A stretch of 64,000 bases of DNA from Rhodococcus spongiicola (GTDB lineage: Bacteria > Actinomycetota > Actinomycetes > Mycobacteriales > Mycobacteriaceae). The stretch lies in NCBI RefSeq assembly GCF_004011835.1, contig NZ_RKLN01000005.1:248001-312000 (forward strand). Direction: 5' to 3'. The translations under genes and the position numbers were made by a program. The notes under the pieces are model-generated. The model had not been told where the DNA came from. It was given only the letters and a program-made list of their open reading frames with translations, and searched no databases. Below, in pieces: positions 8,304-17,876 of this stretch; the first letter of the stretch is position 1, and each line of letters begins with the position of its first letter.

Positions 8304-8864
8304 TCAGTCTGCCCGGCGCCCGTCCTGGAGCGAAGGGTCGATATCGCCACCCTTTGTGGTCTTCTCGCCACGAAACTGCCTTCGATACTCGGCAGGACCG
8401 ACGCCGACCTGATTCACGAACAGGCGACGGAACGTTCCGGAGTCCCGGGAGCCGACACGTTCGGCAATGCGTCCCACTGACAAGTCGGTGGTCTCGAGAA
8501 GGTTCCGCGCGACGCGCACCCTCGCCCGCCCGAGGAACCCGAGAGGCGTCTGCCCGGTCTCGGCGCCGAAGCGGCGCAGCATCGTTCGAGTACTGACGTG
8601 GAATGCACCCGCCAACCGGTTGAGGTCATAGGGTTCCGCGAGGTGCTCCACCAGCCAGGCGCCGACGTCGTCGGCGAAAGGCGCCCTCTCGGCCGGCAGC
8701 ATCGAGTCGACGATGTACGGCGCCTGGCTCGTCCGGTTCTCGGCCACGAGGGCGATCCGAGCGGTGGCGCGGGCGATGTCGTCGCCGAGGCTCTCCCGCA
8801 CGAGGGCGGTCGCGAGATCGAGTGCCGCACTGAACGCCGCGGTGGTGGTAATCGGTCCGGACCC
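8304..8864 (-). pseudogene. 5'-truncated GlxA-type (DJ-1/PfpI + AraC) transcription regulator
   Basis: The reverse strand reads ITTTAAFSAALDLATALV then RESLGDDIARATARIALVA, the end of a DJ-1/PfpI-like domain as found in GlxA/FtrA regulators, followed by a complete AraC helix-turn-helix pair (LNRLAGAFHVSTRTMLRRF and RIAERVGSRDSGTFRRLF). Reading further upstream meets an in-frame TAG at 8865-8867, so roughly the first 40% of a normal gene of about 320 residues is missing. A GTG at 8799-8801 could initiate a 165-residue DNA-binding fragment. The break lies just before the terminator of the ABC exporter, suggesting that the duplication or insertion of that operon removed the 5' end. Confidence 0.75.
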
Positions 8865-8910
8865 CTATCCGCACAGATCGGACCTCCTCTCGCTCGACCG
8901 ACGGTAGTGC

Positions 8911-8943
8911 GAGCGCCCGGCCGGGGATCCCGGCCGGGCGCTC
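8911..8943 (-). terminator. Perfect 15-bp hairpin after first ABC permease
   Basis: The arms GAGCGCCCGGCCGGG and CCCGGCCGGGCGCTC are fully complementary with a 3-base centre. There is no T tract, as is common for GC-rich actinobacterial terminators. It lies about 19 bp past the permease stop and may work in both directions. Confidence 0.75.
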
Positions 8944-8961
8944 GAGGAGTAGCGCGGATGC

Positions 8962-9714
8962 TCAGGCGTCGCGCTTGTTCACCACGAACAGGCTGGCGCC
9001 GAACACGATCGCGACGAAAGCCGTGAAGTAGAGCAGCGCACCCCATGGGCCCCAGGGGAAGTCGACCCCGCCACCTTGTCCGAGGAAGTACGAGACATTG
9101 GTGAAGGGACCGAACTCGGCGAAGTACTTGCCCACCTTCGGGATGAGCGTCAACAGGCTCTCGATCACCAGCGGCCACAGCAGCAGTAGGGAGACCGCGC
9201 CCGCCGACTGACGGATCAGCGTGCCGACGCCGACCGCCAGCACGGCGAGGAGCGCGTAGTAGATCGGGACCCCGAACAGTTCGCGGGCACTGTCGCCGTC
9301 ACCGATGGACACCGACTCCCCCGAGATCGCCTGCGCCACGAACAGCGACAACAGGGCGACGACCAACCCGAGGACGCCCGCGACCACGGCCAGCAGCAGT
9401 GCCTTGCCACCGATGACCTGGGCTCGGTTCGGGATCGCCTGGAACGTCGTGCGGATGACACCGAACCGGTACTCGGTGGTCACCGCCAGAGCCGCCATGA
9501 TCATCACCAGCATGGAGCCGAACCCGGTCGTACCCGACTGGGTGAACGCTACCGAGAACTCGCCCATCGAGCCCTCACCCGACGACTCCAGTTCCCGGTA
9601 GGCCCAGGCCATAACTGCAGCGAGCCCGACGCTCACGACGACCGCAATCACGCTGCACCAGATCGGCGACTTGGTCGACGTCAACTTGATGCGCTCTGCA
9701 TTCAACACGCTCAT
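8962..9714 (-). CDS. ABC-2 type exporter permease, copy 1
   Basis: A 250-residue integral membrane protein with about six helices, starting MSVLNAERIKLTSTKSPIWC and containing VTTEYRFGVIRTTF, a typical ABC-2 permease signature. With the ATPase encoded immediately upstream it should form an export complex; the substrate is unknown. The start ATG overlaps the ATPase stop (TGATG), showing translational coupling. It is roughly 70% identical to the second copy at 10965-11717: N- and C-termini are nearly the same, while the loops at about residues 35-62 and 128-145 differ strongly. Confidence 0.88.
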   Translation of the reverse strand: MSVLNAERIKLTSTKSPIWCSVIAVVVSVGLAAVMAWAYRELESSGEGSMGEFSVAFTQSGTTGFGSMLVMIMAALAVTTEYRFGVIRTTFQAIPNRAQVIGGKALLLAVVAGVLGLVVALLSLFVAQAISGESVSIGDGDSARELFGVPIYYALLAVLAVGVGTLIRQSAGAVSLLLLWPLVIESLLTLIPKVGKYFAEFGPFTNVSYFLGQGGGVDFPWGPWGALLYFTAFVAIVFGASLFVVNKRDA

Positions 9715-10691
9715 CAGAGCGCACCTCCCGTCTTCTGTACGGCGCCGTTCTGTGCGGCACCGGCCGGCTGCCCGGCGATCTCAGCGTGGTACTGCACCTC
9801 GTCACCGGTGAGCTTCATGAACGCATCCTCGAGCGAACCCCGCTGCGACGACAGCTCGTGCAGCACGATCCCGTTGGAACCCGCGAGCGCACCGATGTCG
9901 TCGGTGCGCGCCCCCGACACCAGCAACGCCGACACGTGATCGTCCCCGGCCTCCTCGCTCACGGCAAAGCCCCGCGCGGTCAGCAGGCCGCGCAGCGCGT
10001 CGAGCTGCGGGCTCCGCACCCGCACCGACGACTCCGACGCACGATCGACGAACTCCTTGACGCTCGTGTCAGCGATCAACCGTCCCCGACCGATCACGAT
10101 CAGGTGCTCGGCAGTCAACGACATCTCCGAGAGCAGGTGACTCGACACCAACACCGTGCGCCCCTCCGCCGCCAGACTCTGCATGAACTTACGAATCCAC
10201 ACGATGCCCTCGGGGTCGAGACCGTTGACCGGCTCGTCGAACAACAACACCTTCGGATCACCCAGCAACGCCCCAGCCAGCCCCAACCGCTGCGACATGC
10301 CCAGCGAGAAACCACCGGCCTTCTTCCCCGCAACCTCGGTCAGACCCACCATCCGCAACACCTCGTCCACCCGAGACTTCGGCAGTGCGTTGGCCGCCGC
10401 CATCCACTGCAGGTGCGCCTTGGCCGAGCGGTTCGGATGCACCCACTTGGCGTCGAGGAGCGCTCCGACGGTGTGCAGCGGCCGCTCCAACTCGCTGTAC
10501 GGCACTCCCTCGATCAGCGCCGTACCCGAGGTCGGCCGGTCCAGACCGAGGATCATCCGCATGGTCGTCGACTTGCCGGCACCATTCGGACCCAGAAAGC
10601 CCGTGACACTGCCCGGCTTCACGGTGAACGTCAGATCCTCCACCGCTTTCGTCGACCCGTAGGTCTTCGTCAGTCCCCTCACTTCAATCAT
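9714..10691 (-). CDS. ABC exporter ATP-binding protein, copy 1
   Basis: A 325-residue ATPase of the ABC-2/drug and antibiotic export type. It shows Walker A GPNGAGKSTT, signature FSLGMSQRLGL (LGMSQ), Walker B VLLFDEPVNGLDPEG and the switch His in VSSHLL. The C-terminal 80 residues form the extra domain of this subfamily and end in an Ala/Gly-rich tail. It is almost identical to the ATPase at 11717-12694: from the shared ATG the differences I see are confined to the last dozen residues. A GTG nine bases upstream (10700) is an alternative start. Confidence 0.9.
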   Translation of the reverse strand: MIEVRGLTKTYGSTKAVEDLTFTVKPGSVTGFLGPNGAGKSTTMRMILGLDRPTSGTALIEGVPYSELERPLHTVGALLDAKWVHPNRSAKAHLQWMAAANALPKSRVDEVLRMVGLTEVAGKKAGGFSLGMSQRLGLAGALLGDPKVLLFDEPVNGLDPEGIVWIRKFMQSLAAEGRTVLVSSHLLSEMSLTAEHLIVIGRGRLIADTSVKEFVDRASESSVRVRSPQLDALRGLLTARGFAVSEEAGDDHVSALLVSGARTDDIGALAGSNGIVLHELSSQRGSLEDAFMKLTGDEVQYHAEIAGQPAGAAQNGAVQKTGGAL

Positions 10692-10915
10692 GAGGACCAC
10701 TTTGCCCGAAACGTCCTCATCGATGCATCGGACTTCGGTCTATTCATGCGTCATACCCAGGGATGACTCCGTCGCGAATCGTGCCGTAAATCACAACGAT
10801 GACCGGCCGCCGGCAACGGGGCGGCCGAGGCCGCGGTCACCGCCACCCGGAACGGATCCGTAGTTGCCGCACCCGTCTCGCGCGCAACACGATTGGCGAA
10901 CCGACGATGATGCAA

Positions 10916-10944
10916 GCGCTCGGCCGGGGGTCCCGACCGGGTGC
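10916..10944 (-). terminator. Degenerate hairpin after second ABC permease
   Basis: An imperfect inverted repeat around CGGCCGGGGGTCCCGACCGG lies at the same distance from the permease stop as the perfect hairpin at 8911-8943 and is followed by similar sequence, so it belongs to the duplicated unit but has drifted. Confidence 0.55.
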
Positions 10945-10964
10945 TCGAGGAGCGGCGCGAACGC

Positions 10965-11717
10965 TCAGGCGTCGCGCTTGTTCACCAGGAAGAGGCTGGC
11001 GCCGAACACGATTGCGACGAAGGCCGTGAAGTAGAGCAGTCCACCCCATGGGCCCCAGCGGAAGTCGATCGGCCCTTGGTTTCCGAGAAAGTACGACATG
11101 TTGTTGAACGGGCCGAACTCGCCGACGTACTTGCCCACCCTCGGGATGAGCGTCAACAGGCTCTCGATCACCAGCGGCCACAGCAGCAGCAACGAGATCG
11201 CGCCCGCCGACTGACGGACCAGGGTGCCGACGCCGACCGCCAGCACCGCGAGGAGTGTGAAGTAGATCGGGACGCCGAACAGTTCACGCGCGTTGTCGCG
11301 GGCTCCCAGATCCACCGTCACGCCGGAGGTCGCCTGCGCCACGTAGTAGGACAGCACAGCGATGACCGATCCGAGAACCGCGGCGACGATCGCCAACAGC
11401 AGCGCCTTGCTCGCGATGATCTGGGCTCGGTGGGGGACCGCCAGGAACGTGGTGCGGATGACGCCGAACCGGTACTCGGTGGTCACCGCCAGAACCGACA
11501 TGATCATCACGAGCATCGCTCCGAAGTTGACCGCACCGAGCTGCGTGTCCGACGCAGTGAGCTCGCTGATCAAGAGGTCACCGCTCGATATCATCGACTT
11601 GAGAAATATCCCGAACACCGCGGCCATACCAACGCTGACCACCAGGGCGATGAGGCTGCACCAGATCGGCGACTTGGTCGATGTCAACTTGATGCGCTCT
11701 GCATTCAACACGCTCAT
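10965..11717 (-). CDS. ABC-2 type exporter permease, copy 2
   Basis: A 250-residue permease, paralogue of the one at 8962-9714 and of exactly equal length. It shares the first 21 residues, the VTTEYRFGVIRTTF segment, the helix LLAVLAVGVGTL and the C-terminus FVAIVFGASLFLVNKRDA. It differs in the first extracytoplasmic loop and around residues 128-145. That pattern points to changed substrate or partner contacts with a preserved ATPase interface. The start overlaps the upstream ATPase stop by one base. The substrate is unknown. Confidence 0.88.
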   Translation of the reverse strand: MSVLNAERIKLTSTKSPIWCSLIALVVSVGMAAVFGIFLKSMISSGDLLISELTASDTQLGAVNFGAMLVMIMSVLAVTTEYRFGVIRTTFLAVPHRAQIIASKALLLAIVAAVLGSVIAVLSYYVAQATSGVTVDLGARDNARELFGVPIYFTLLAVLAVGVGTLVRQSAGAISLLLLWPLVIESLLTLIPRVGKYVGEFGPFNNMSYFLGNQGPIDFRWGPWGGLLYFTAFVAIVFGASLFLVNKRDA

Positions 11718-12694
11718 CAGAGCGCACCTCCCGTGTTCTGTGCGGCACCGCTCTGTGCGGCGCCGGCCGGCTGCCCGGCGATCTCAGCGTGGTACTGCAC
11801 CTCGTCACCGGTGAGCTTCATGAACGCGTCCTCGAGCGAACCCCGCTGCGACGACAGCTCGTGCAGCACGATCCCGTTGGAACCCGCGAGCGCACCGATG
11901 TCGTCGGTGCGCGCCCCCGACACCAGCAACGCCGACACGTGATCGTCCCCGGCCTCCTCGCTCACGGCAAAGCCCCGCGCGGTCAGCAGGCCGCGCAGCG
12001 CGTCGAGCTGCGGGCTCCGCACCCGCACCGACGACTCCGACGCACGATCGACGAACTCCTTGACGCTCGTGTCAGCGATCAACCGTCCCCGACCGATCAC
12101 GATCAGGTGCTCGGCAGTCAACGACATCTCCGAGAGCAGGTGACTCGACACCAACACCGTGCGCCCCTCCGCCGCCAGACTCTGCATGAACTTACGAATC
12201 CACACGATGCCCTCGGGGTCGAGACCGTTGACCGGCTCGTCGAACAACAACACCTTCGGATCACCCAGCAACGCCCCAGCCAGCCCCAACCGCTGCGACA
12301 TGCCCAGCGAGAAACCACCGGCCTTCTTCCCCGCAACCTCGGTCAGACCCACCATCCGCAACACCTCGTCCACCCGAGACTTCGGCAGTGCGTTGGCCGC
12401 CGCCATCCACTGCAGGTGCGCCTTGGCCGAGCGGTTCGGATGCACCCACTTGGCGTCGAGGAGCGCTCCGACGGTGTGCAGCGGCCGCTCCAGCTCGCTG
12501 TACGGCACTCCCTCGATCAGCGCCGTACCCGAGGTCGGCCGGTCCAGACCGAGGATCATCCGCATGGTCGTCGACTTGCCGGCACCGTTCGGACCCAGAA
12601 AGCCCGTGACACTGCCCGGCTTCACGGTGAACGTCAGATCCTCCACCGCTTTCGTCGACCCGTAGGTCTTCGTCAGTCCCCTCACTTCAATCAT
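11717..12694 (-). CDS. ABC exporter ATP-binding protein, copy 2
   Basis: A 325-residue ATPase with the same Walker A, LGMSQ signature, Walker B and switch-His motifs as copy 1. At DNA level the two ATPase genes are nearly indistinguishable over their whole length, including about 25 bases before the ATG, whereas the linked permeases have diverged. This suggests a recent duplication with fast permease change, or gene conversion keeping the ATPases alike. The products may be interchangeable. Possible starts are ATG 12694 (used here) or GTG 12703. Confidence 0.9.
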   Translation of the reverse strand: MIEVRGLTKTYGSTKAVEDLTFTVKPGSVTGFLGPNGAGKSTTMRMILGLDRPTSGTALIEGVPYSELERPLHTVGALLDAKWVHPNRSAKAHLQWMAAANALPKSRVDEVLRMVGLTEVAGKKAGGFSLGMSQRLGLAGALLGDPKVLLFDEPVNGLDPEGIVWIRKFMQSLAAEGRTVLVSSHLLSEMSLTAEHLIVIGRGRLIADTSVKEFVDRASESSVRVRSPQLDALRGLLTARGFAVSEEAGDDHVSALLVSGARTDDIGALAGSNGIVLHELSSQRGSLEDAFMKLTGDEVQYHAEIAGQPAGAAQSGAAQNTGGAL

Positions 12695-12756
12695 GGGGAC
12701 CACTTTGCCCGAAACGTCCTCACCTGCGCCGCGTCAAACCCAGAGATGAGAACCGC

Positions 12757-13296
12757 TCAGCCGCGGACCGCTCCGTCGGGCATGTGGGCGTCGGTGAGAT
12801 CCGTACCTGCGAGGTCCGCGCTGGTGATCTTCGCGCCGGTCAGGTCCGCATGCGCAAGGTACGCACCGGCCAGTCGCGCCCCGGTCAGATCCGCGTCCTC
12901 GAGATGTGCCGCCGTCATGTACGCGCCGGACAGGTCGGCGCCCACGAGGTCGGCGTGGTCGAGGTCCGTCTCCGTCAGAAACGACAGTGTCAACACGGCA
13001 CCGGACAGGTTTGCGTTCGCCAGGTGCGTCCCTGTGAAGTCCGCGTCAGCAGCGACCGCCCCGGACAGGTTCGCCCCCGTCATGTCGGCACCACCGAGTT
13101 CCGCGGCCGTCAGGTTCGCGCCTGACAGATCGGTGCCGACCATGTTGGCCCCCGTCAGGTTGGCCCCGGCCAGATCTGCACCGGACAGGTCCAGACCGTG
13201 GAGGTCCGGAGCTTCGGGTAATTCGTCGCGTCGGGCGTTCCAAGCCACGACATCCGAGCGGAGTAGTTCGAGAAGATTGGCACTCAACGTCGACAT
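12757..13296 (-). CDS. Pentapeptide-repeat protein
   Basis: A 179-residue protein. After an N-terminal helix (MSTLSANLLELLRSD) it consists of about 26 consecutive A(D/N)LXX-type pentapeptides (for example LSGADLAGANLTGANMVGTD), which fold as a right-handed four-sided beta helix. Size and layout resemble MfpA/Qnr-type DNA mimics of about 180-220 residues that protect gyrase, but many pentapeptide proteins have no known role, so gyrase protection is only a possibility. The ATG at 13296 has a GGAGGACATGCC leader. It lies just upstream of the two ABC exporters on the same strand. Confidence 0.87.
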   Translation of the reverse strand: MSTLSANLLELLRSDVVAWNARRDELPEAPDLHGLDLSGADLAGANLTGANMVGTDLSGANLTAAELGGADMTGANLSGAVAADADFTGTHLANANLSGAVLTLSFLTETDLDHADLVGADLSGAYMTAAHLEDADLTGARLAGAYLAHADLTGAKITSADLAGTDLTDAHMPDGAVRG

Positions 13297-13470
13297 GGCA
13301 TGTCCTCCACTGGAACCAGCACTGCCCCCGAGGGTAGCGCGATTCGACGCAAGGCCTGGTATTTCGACCAATCCGTAATCCGTCGTGTGCACCCTGAGCG
13401 CCCGCTTCGGCTCCCGAAATCCCGAACCCACCTCTGTTTACGCAGGGAGTGGGGGTTCGGGACGAACCAA

Positions 13471-14431
<961 letters not shown>

Positions 14432-14442
14432 CCAATCCTCGC

Positions 14443-15510
14443 TCAAATCTTCGCTAGTGAAAATCGTTCGGCGGTAGCGTTTTCCGCATCCGTCAAGGAT
14501 TCCCCGTCAAGGATCGCGACCGTCGCGTCCGCTGTCACGGGGGTCGTCAGGATGCCATTTCGGCCGTGTCCGGTTGCAAGGACCACGCGCTCGGAAACCC
14601 GTCCGATGATAGGCAGGTTGTCCGGACTCATAGGGCGCAAACCGGCTTTCGCCTCGTACAGTTCGTACTCGCCGATGGCCGGCATGAGCGCCTCCGCGTC
14701 GGCGATCAGATCCCGCACCCCAGCCACCGTCACCTGAGTGTCGTGACCTGATTCGTACTGCGTCGCGCCGATCACGATGCCGTCGGCGCGCGGAACCAGG
14801 TAGGACGGACGGCCGTGGACGCTTCCGCGGATCGTGCGCCGTGGCACCGGTGTCACACCGGGCCGGGCCCGCAGACGCAGGATCTCGCCTTTCACGGGCC
14901 GCACCGGCAGGTCGGGCCACAGCTGCGCGGAGTTCGCTCCCGCGGCCAGAACTACCTGGTCCGTGGTCAGCTCGTCCAGATCGGTCACCGTCTGCTCGAT
15001 CAGCTGGGCGCCCGCCTCGACGGCTGCGGTCTGCAACGCCCGCATCAACAGCCGGTTGTCGACCGCCAACTCGTCGGGCGCCTGCAACGCGAGCCGGATG
15101 CCGCGTCCGAGCGACGGCTCGAGTTCCCGGATCTGCGCCCGGTTCAGGATTCGCAGCTCATGACCCTGGCCGGCGACCCAGTCGGCGATCGTCTGCAAGT
15201 CTGCGGCGTCGGCAGCATCGAGCGCGACGGTCAGCGAATCATCGGAGGTGAACAGCGTCACGCCCGCGATACGCTCGAGTTCCGCACCGAAATCGGGCCA
15301 TCGTCGCAACGACGCTGCACCGAGTTCGAGCGCCCTCTCCTCGCCGGGCCAGCCCTCCGACAGCGGCGCCAGCATGCCTCCGGCGACCCAGGACGCCCCC
15401 GAGCCGGGAGTCGGGTCGTACACCCGAACCACCCAGCCATGCTGCGCCGCTCGCCACGCGATGGACAGGCCGATCACACCGCCTCCAACGACGGAAACCG
15501 ATCGGGTCAA
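14443..15510 (-). CDS. thiO: Glycine oxidase ThiO
   Basis: An FAD-dependent oxidase that turns glycine into dehydroglycine for thiazole synthesis. The 355-residue product begins with the dinucleotide-binding motif [16 protein letters not shown] and continues with [12 protein letters not shown], the FAD-contacting [11 protein letters not shown] and, near the end, [14 protein letters not shown] and [11 protein letters not shown]. The start is a TTG at 15510 preceded by GGTGGAG, close to the 3' side of the TPP riboswitch, so ligand binding could hide the ribosome site. First gene of the thiOSG operon. Confidence 0.92.
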   Translation of the reverse strand: MTRSVSVVGGGVIGLSIAWRAAQHGWVVRVYDPTPGSGASWVAGGMLAPLSEGWPGEERALELGAASLRRWPDFGAELERIAGVTLFTSDDSLTVALDAADAADLQTIADWVAGQGHELRILNRAQIRELEPSLGRGIRLALQAPDELAVDNRLLMRALQTAAVEAGAQLIEQTVTDLDELTTDQVVLAAGANSAQLWPDLPVRPVKGEILRLRARPGVTPVPRRTIRGSVHGRPSYLVPRADGIVIGATQYESGHDTQVTVAGVRDLIADAEALMPAIGEYELYEAKAGLRPMSPDNLPIIGRVSERVVLATGHGRNGILTTPVTADATVAILDGESLTDAENATAERFSLAKI

Positions 15511-15519
15511 CTTCGCTCC

Positions 15520-15607
15520 ACCTCACTCCCTGCGCCGGCATGATCCGGGTCAGGTATGACGGTCGGGGTCGGCGGACCCCCTCTCAGCCCCTCGCTCCTC
15601 GAGACTC
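15520..15607 (-). promoter_or_regulatory. TPP riboswitch (THI element) controlling thiO-thiS-thiG
   Basis: On the reverse strand the leader reads GAGGGGCTGAGAGGGGGTCC, then, 23 bases on, ATACCTGACCCGGATCATGC and CGGCGCAGGGAG. These are the conserved CUGAGA and ACCUGA-x-x-x-GGAUCAUGCCxGCGxAGGGA parts of the TPP aptamer. It ends about ten bases before the thiO TTG and ribosome site, consistent with repression of translation when thiamine diphosphate is plentiful. The exact 5' boundary is uncertain by about ten bases. Confidence 0.93.
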
Positions 15608-15647
15608 CCGTGTTGATTCATATGCAGTAAAGACTACCGTTCGAGGT

Positions 15648-16340
15648 GTGCGTGTTACCCAGTCCATCAAGCACCTCACACCGCGTGAACGCCTCAGCGA
15701 TGCGCGTCTGTACCTCTGCACCGACGCCCGGCGGGACAAGGGTGACCTGGCCAAGTTCGCCGAAGCCGCATTGGCCGGTGGCGTCGACATCATCCAACTG
15801 CGCGACAAGGGCTCGACCGGCGAGCGGGATTTCGGCCCGCTAGAGGTGAAGGAAGAGCTGGCAGCGCTCGCGGTGCTCGGTGCCGCGGCCCGGCGTCACG
15901 GCGCATTGCTCGCCGTCAACGACCGTGCCGACCTCGCACTCGCCGCCGGCGCCGACGTCCTGCACCTGGGCCAGAACGACCTGCCCGTGCACTACGCCCG
16001 CCAGATCGTCGGGCCCGACGTCGTGATCGGCCGGTCCACCAACAACCGCGCACAGGCCAGCCTCGCCGCCATCGAGGAGGATGTCGACTACTTCTGCGCA
16101 GGACCGGTTTGGGCCACACCCACCAAACCGGGGCGGACCGCATCGGGCATCGAACTCGTCCGCAGCACCGCAGACGCGGCGCCGGCTCGGCCTTGGTTCG
16201 CAATAGGCGGCATCGATCAGCAGCGCCTACCGGAGATCCTCGAGGCCGGCGCCACCCGGATCGTCGTCGTCCGTGCGATCACGGAAGCCGACGATCCGGA
16301 GGCTGCAGCACGAGTGTTGTCCGACGCCCTTCGTGGCTGA
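15648..16340 (+). CDS. thiE: Thiamine-phosphate synthase
   Basis: Joins HMP-diphosphate and thiazole phosphate to give thiamine phosphate. The product of about 230 residues has the family blocks [36 protein letters not shown] (Mg/diphosphate site), [23 protein letters not shown] and FAIGGID. GTG 15648 gives the usual N-terminus; the frame stays open upstream to 15540, but those residues would overlap the riboswitch on the other strand. It is divergent from thiO, and I see no riboswitch of its own. Rv0414c equivalent. Confidence 0.92.
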   Translation: MRVTQSIKHLTPRERLSDARLYLCTDARRDKGDLAKFAEAALAGGVDIIQLRDKGSTGERDFGPLEVKEELAALAVLGAAARRHGALLAVNDRADLALAAGADVLHLGQNDLPVHYARQIVGPDVVIGRSTNNRAQASLAAIEEDVDYFCAGPVWATPTKPGRTASGIELVRSTADAAPARPWFAIGGIDQQRLPEILEAGATRIVVVRAITEADDPEAAARVLSDALRG

Positions 16341-16348
16341 CATCCAGG

Positions 16349-16735
16349 TCAGCAGGTTCCGTTGACCCCGTTCTGCACGGCCTTCTCGATCAGGTCGCGG
16401 CTCTCCGACGGCAGGTCCTCCCAGCCCGCGATCTCCGGATCGAGTTGCTCCTTCCCTTCCGACTCGGCCTGCTGGTTGTACGCAGCCACCCACAAAGCGG
16501 AGTTGTCCTTGAGCAGCCCCATGAACTCGTCACCTGTGGCCTGCCGGTCGAAGGGCTCCCCGGTAACCTCGGCCTGATCCTCGGACATGTCGATGAAGGT
16601 CACCACCTGGCGGCACATCTCCGCGACGGCGGAATCGCGGAGTTCGGCCTCCGCGGTGTCCTCGTTACTGCCGCTGCAGCCGGCGAGAACGAGTACGGCT
16701 GCGGGGACGATGGCGATCAGGTGTCGAATCTTCAT
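16349..16735 (-). CDS. Small lipoprotein of unknown function
   Basis: A 128-residue protein with signal peptide MKIRHLIAIVPAAVLVLAGC (lipobox LAGC), so it is predicted to be anchored on the outer leaflet. The mature part is acidic and helical (ELRDSAVAEMCRQVVTFID, FMGLLKDNSALWVAAYNQQ) and ends in ...VNGTC, so two cysteines may form a disulfide. I do not recognise the family. It converges on thiE with an 8-bp gap. Confidence 0.8.
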   Translation of the reverse strand: MKIRHLIAIVPAAVLVLAGCSGSNEDTAEAELRDSAVAEMCRQVVTFIDMSEDQAEVTGEPFDRQATGDEFMGLLKDNSALWVAAYNQQAESEGKEQLDPEIAGWEDLPSESRDLIEKAVQNGVNGTC

Positions 16736-16915
16736 CCCGGCATAGTGCCAGGCTTGTCCGGTTTTCGCCATAGCAGGCCGGCGGCGCCCCGGACCGATGG
16801 AACTCCTCCGGCGCCGAACCACCCTCGCCGGGCCGATCCGCTCGATACACTCGGCCCGAATCGACCACCCGGTCTCTTCGTGTGACCGACGTGGTCCACG
16901 ACGAAGGGCCGGAAC

Positions 16916-17314
16916 ATGATTCGCTTTCTCATTCGGACAGCGATCTTCCTCGGATCGGCCGCGATCGGCATTCTGGCGGCCGTGTGGTTGCTTCCCGAGG
17001 TATCGGTGAGCGCGTCCGGGTTCATCACCGCCGTCGTCCTGTTCGCCGTGGCGCAAAGTGTGCTGTCGCCATACATAACGAAGATTGCTGCAAGGGATGC
17101 GCCGGCCTTCCTAGGGGGCATCGGAATCGTCTCGACATTCGTCGCACTCGTCATCGCATCGGTCTTCGGCGGACTGTCGATCTCCGGCTGGCGTACCTGG
17201 ATTCTCGCGACCATCGTCGTGTGGCTCGTCACCGCGCTCGCCACCGTGCTCCTTCCCATGGTCCTGCTACGGGGCAAGTTCGATGATCGCAAGACAAAGA
17301 AGTCCGGAGACTGA
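16916..17314 (+). CDS. Four-helix membrane protein of the YvlD / phage-holin-IV-like family
   Basis: A 132-residue protein with four membrane helices (about 5-27, 32-52, 65-86 and 94-120), short loops and a basic C-terminal tail (RGKFDDRKTKKSGD). The alternation of LLPEVSVSASGF and FGGLSISGW before helices 2 and 4 is typical of YvlD-like proteins annotated as mycobacterial 4-TMS holin superfamily. No lytic role is implied. ATG 16916 follows GAAGGGCCGGAAC. Function unknown. Confidence 0.78.
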   Translation: MIRFLIRTAIFLGSAAIGILAAVWLLPEVSVSASGFITAVVLFAVAQSVLSPYITKIAARDAPAFLGGIGIVSTFVALVIASVFGGLSISGWRTWILATIVVWLVTALATVLLPMVLLRGKFDDRKTKKSGD

Positions 17315-17453
17315 TCCATCTGTCCTGCAACAAAACTCGTGCAATCCGCTCGATTCACGGTGCAGACGCGAAGCCGACGGCGCGCTCGTCTGGCACGACG
17401 GCGCGCTAACGGGCAGAGTCTGAGGTGAACGCTTGCCGACGATCGGAGGAGAC

Positions 17454-17864
17454 ATGCCGGACCAGACAACCCCCGTCACCGTGCTGACCGAGCAGGAAGC
17501 CATGAACCTGCTGTCGACCGAACGGTTGGGCCGTCTCATCGTCGTCGTCGGTGACCAACCCGACATCTTCCCGGTCAACTACGTCGTACACGACGGCAAG
17601 CTCTTCTTCCGGAGCGCGGAAGGCGACAAGCTGACCGAACTCGCCCTCGAGCCGAGCGTCACCTTCCAGGTCGACCACGCCGAGGCGACCGCCGGCTGGA
17701 GCATCGTCGTCCGCGGCATCGCACGCACACTTGTCCGATTCGACGAGATCAACGCTGCCGAGGAACTCGACCTGAAGTCGTGGATTCCGACCGAGAAGTA
17801 CAACTTCGTCGAGATCCGGCCCACCGCGGTGCACGGGCGGCGCTTCGTGCTCGACCGCGGCTGA
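17454..17864 (+). CDS. Pyridoxamine 5'-phosphate oxidase-like FMN-binding protein
   Basis: A 136-residue split-barrel flavoprotein of the PNPOx-like group: LLSTERLGRLIVVVGDQPDIFPVNYVV, LFFRSAEGDKLTELA and VTFQVDHAEATAGWSIVVRG are the usual strands, ending VHGRRFVL. Such proteins bind FMN, F420 or heme; the ligand cannot be decided from sequence, although the adjacent fgd1 region shows that the host makes F420. ATG 17454 has an excellent ribosome site GGAGGAGAC. It converges on the Nudix gene. Confidence 0.88.
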   Translation: MPDQTTPVTVLTEQEAMNLLSTERLGRLIVVVGDQPDIFPVNYVVHDGKLFFRSAEGDKLTELALEPSVTFQVDHAEATAGWSIVVRGIARTLVRFDEINAAEELDLKSWIPTEKYNFVEIRPTAVHGRRFVLDRG

Positions 17865-17876
17865 ACGGTCCCGAGC

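Noticed and set aside
12784-13296. Regular short-period repetition that might suggest a CRISPR or satellite array
   Set aside because: The 15-base periodicity is simply the pentapeptide code of the gene on the reverse strand; there are no spacers.
11789-13378. A 529-codon forward frame across the second ABC ATPase gene and pentapeptide gene
   Set aside because: It is antisense to two well-supported genes, and its repeats (for example RSAPARSA-like) are the reverse complement of the pentapeptide repeats.
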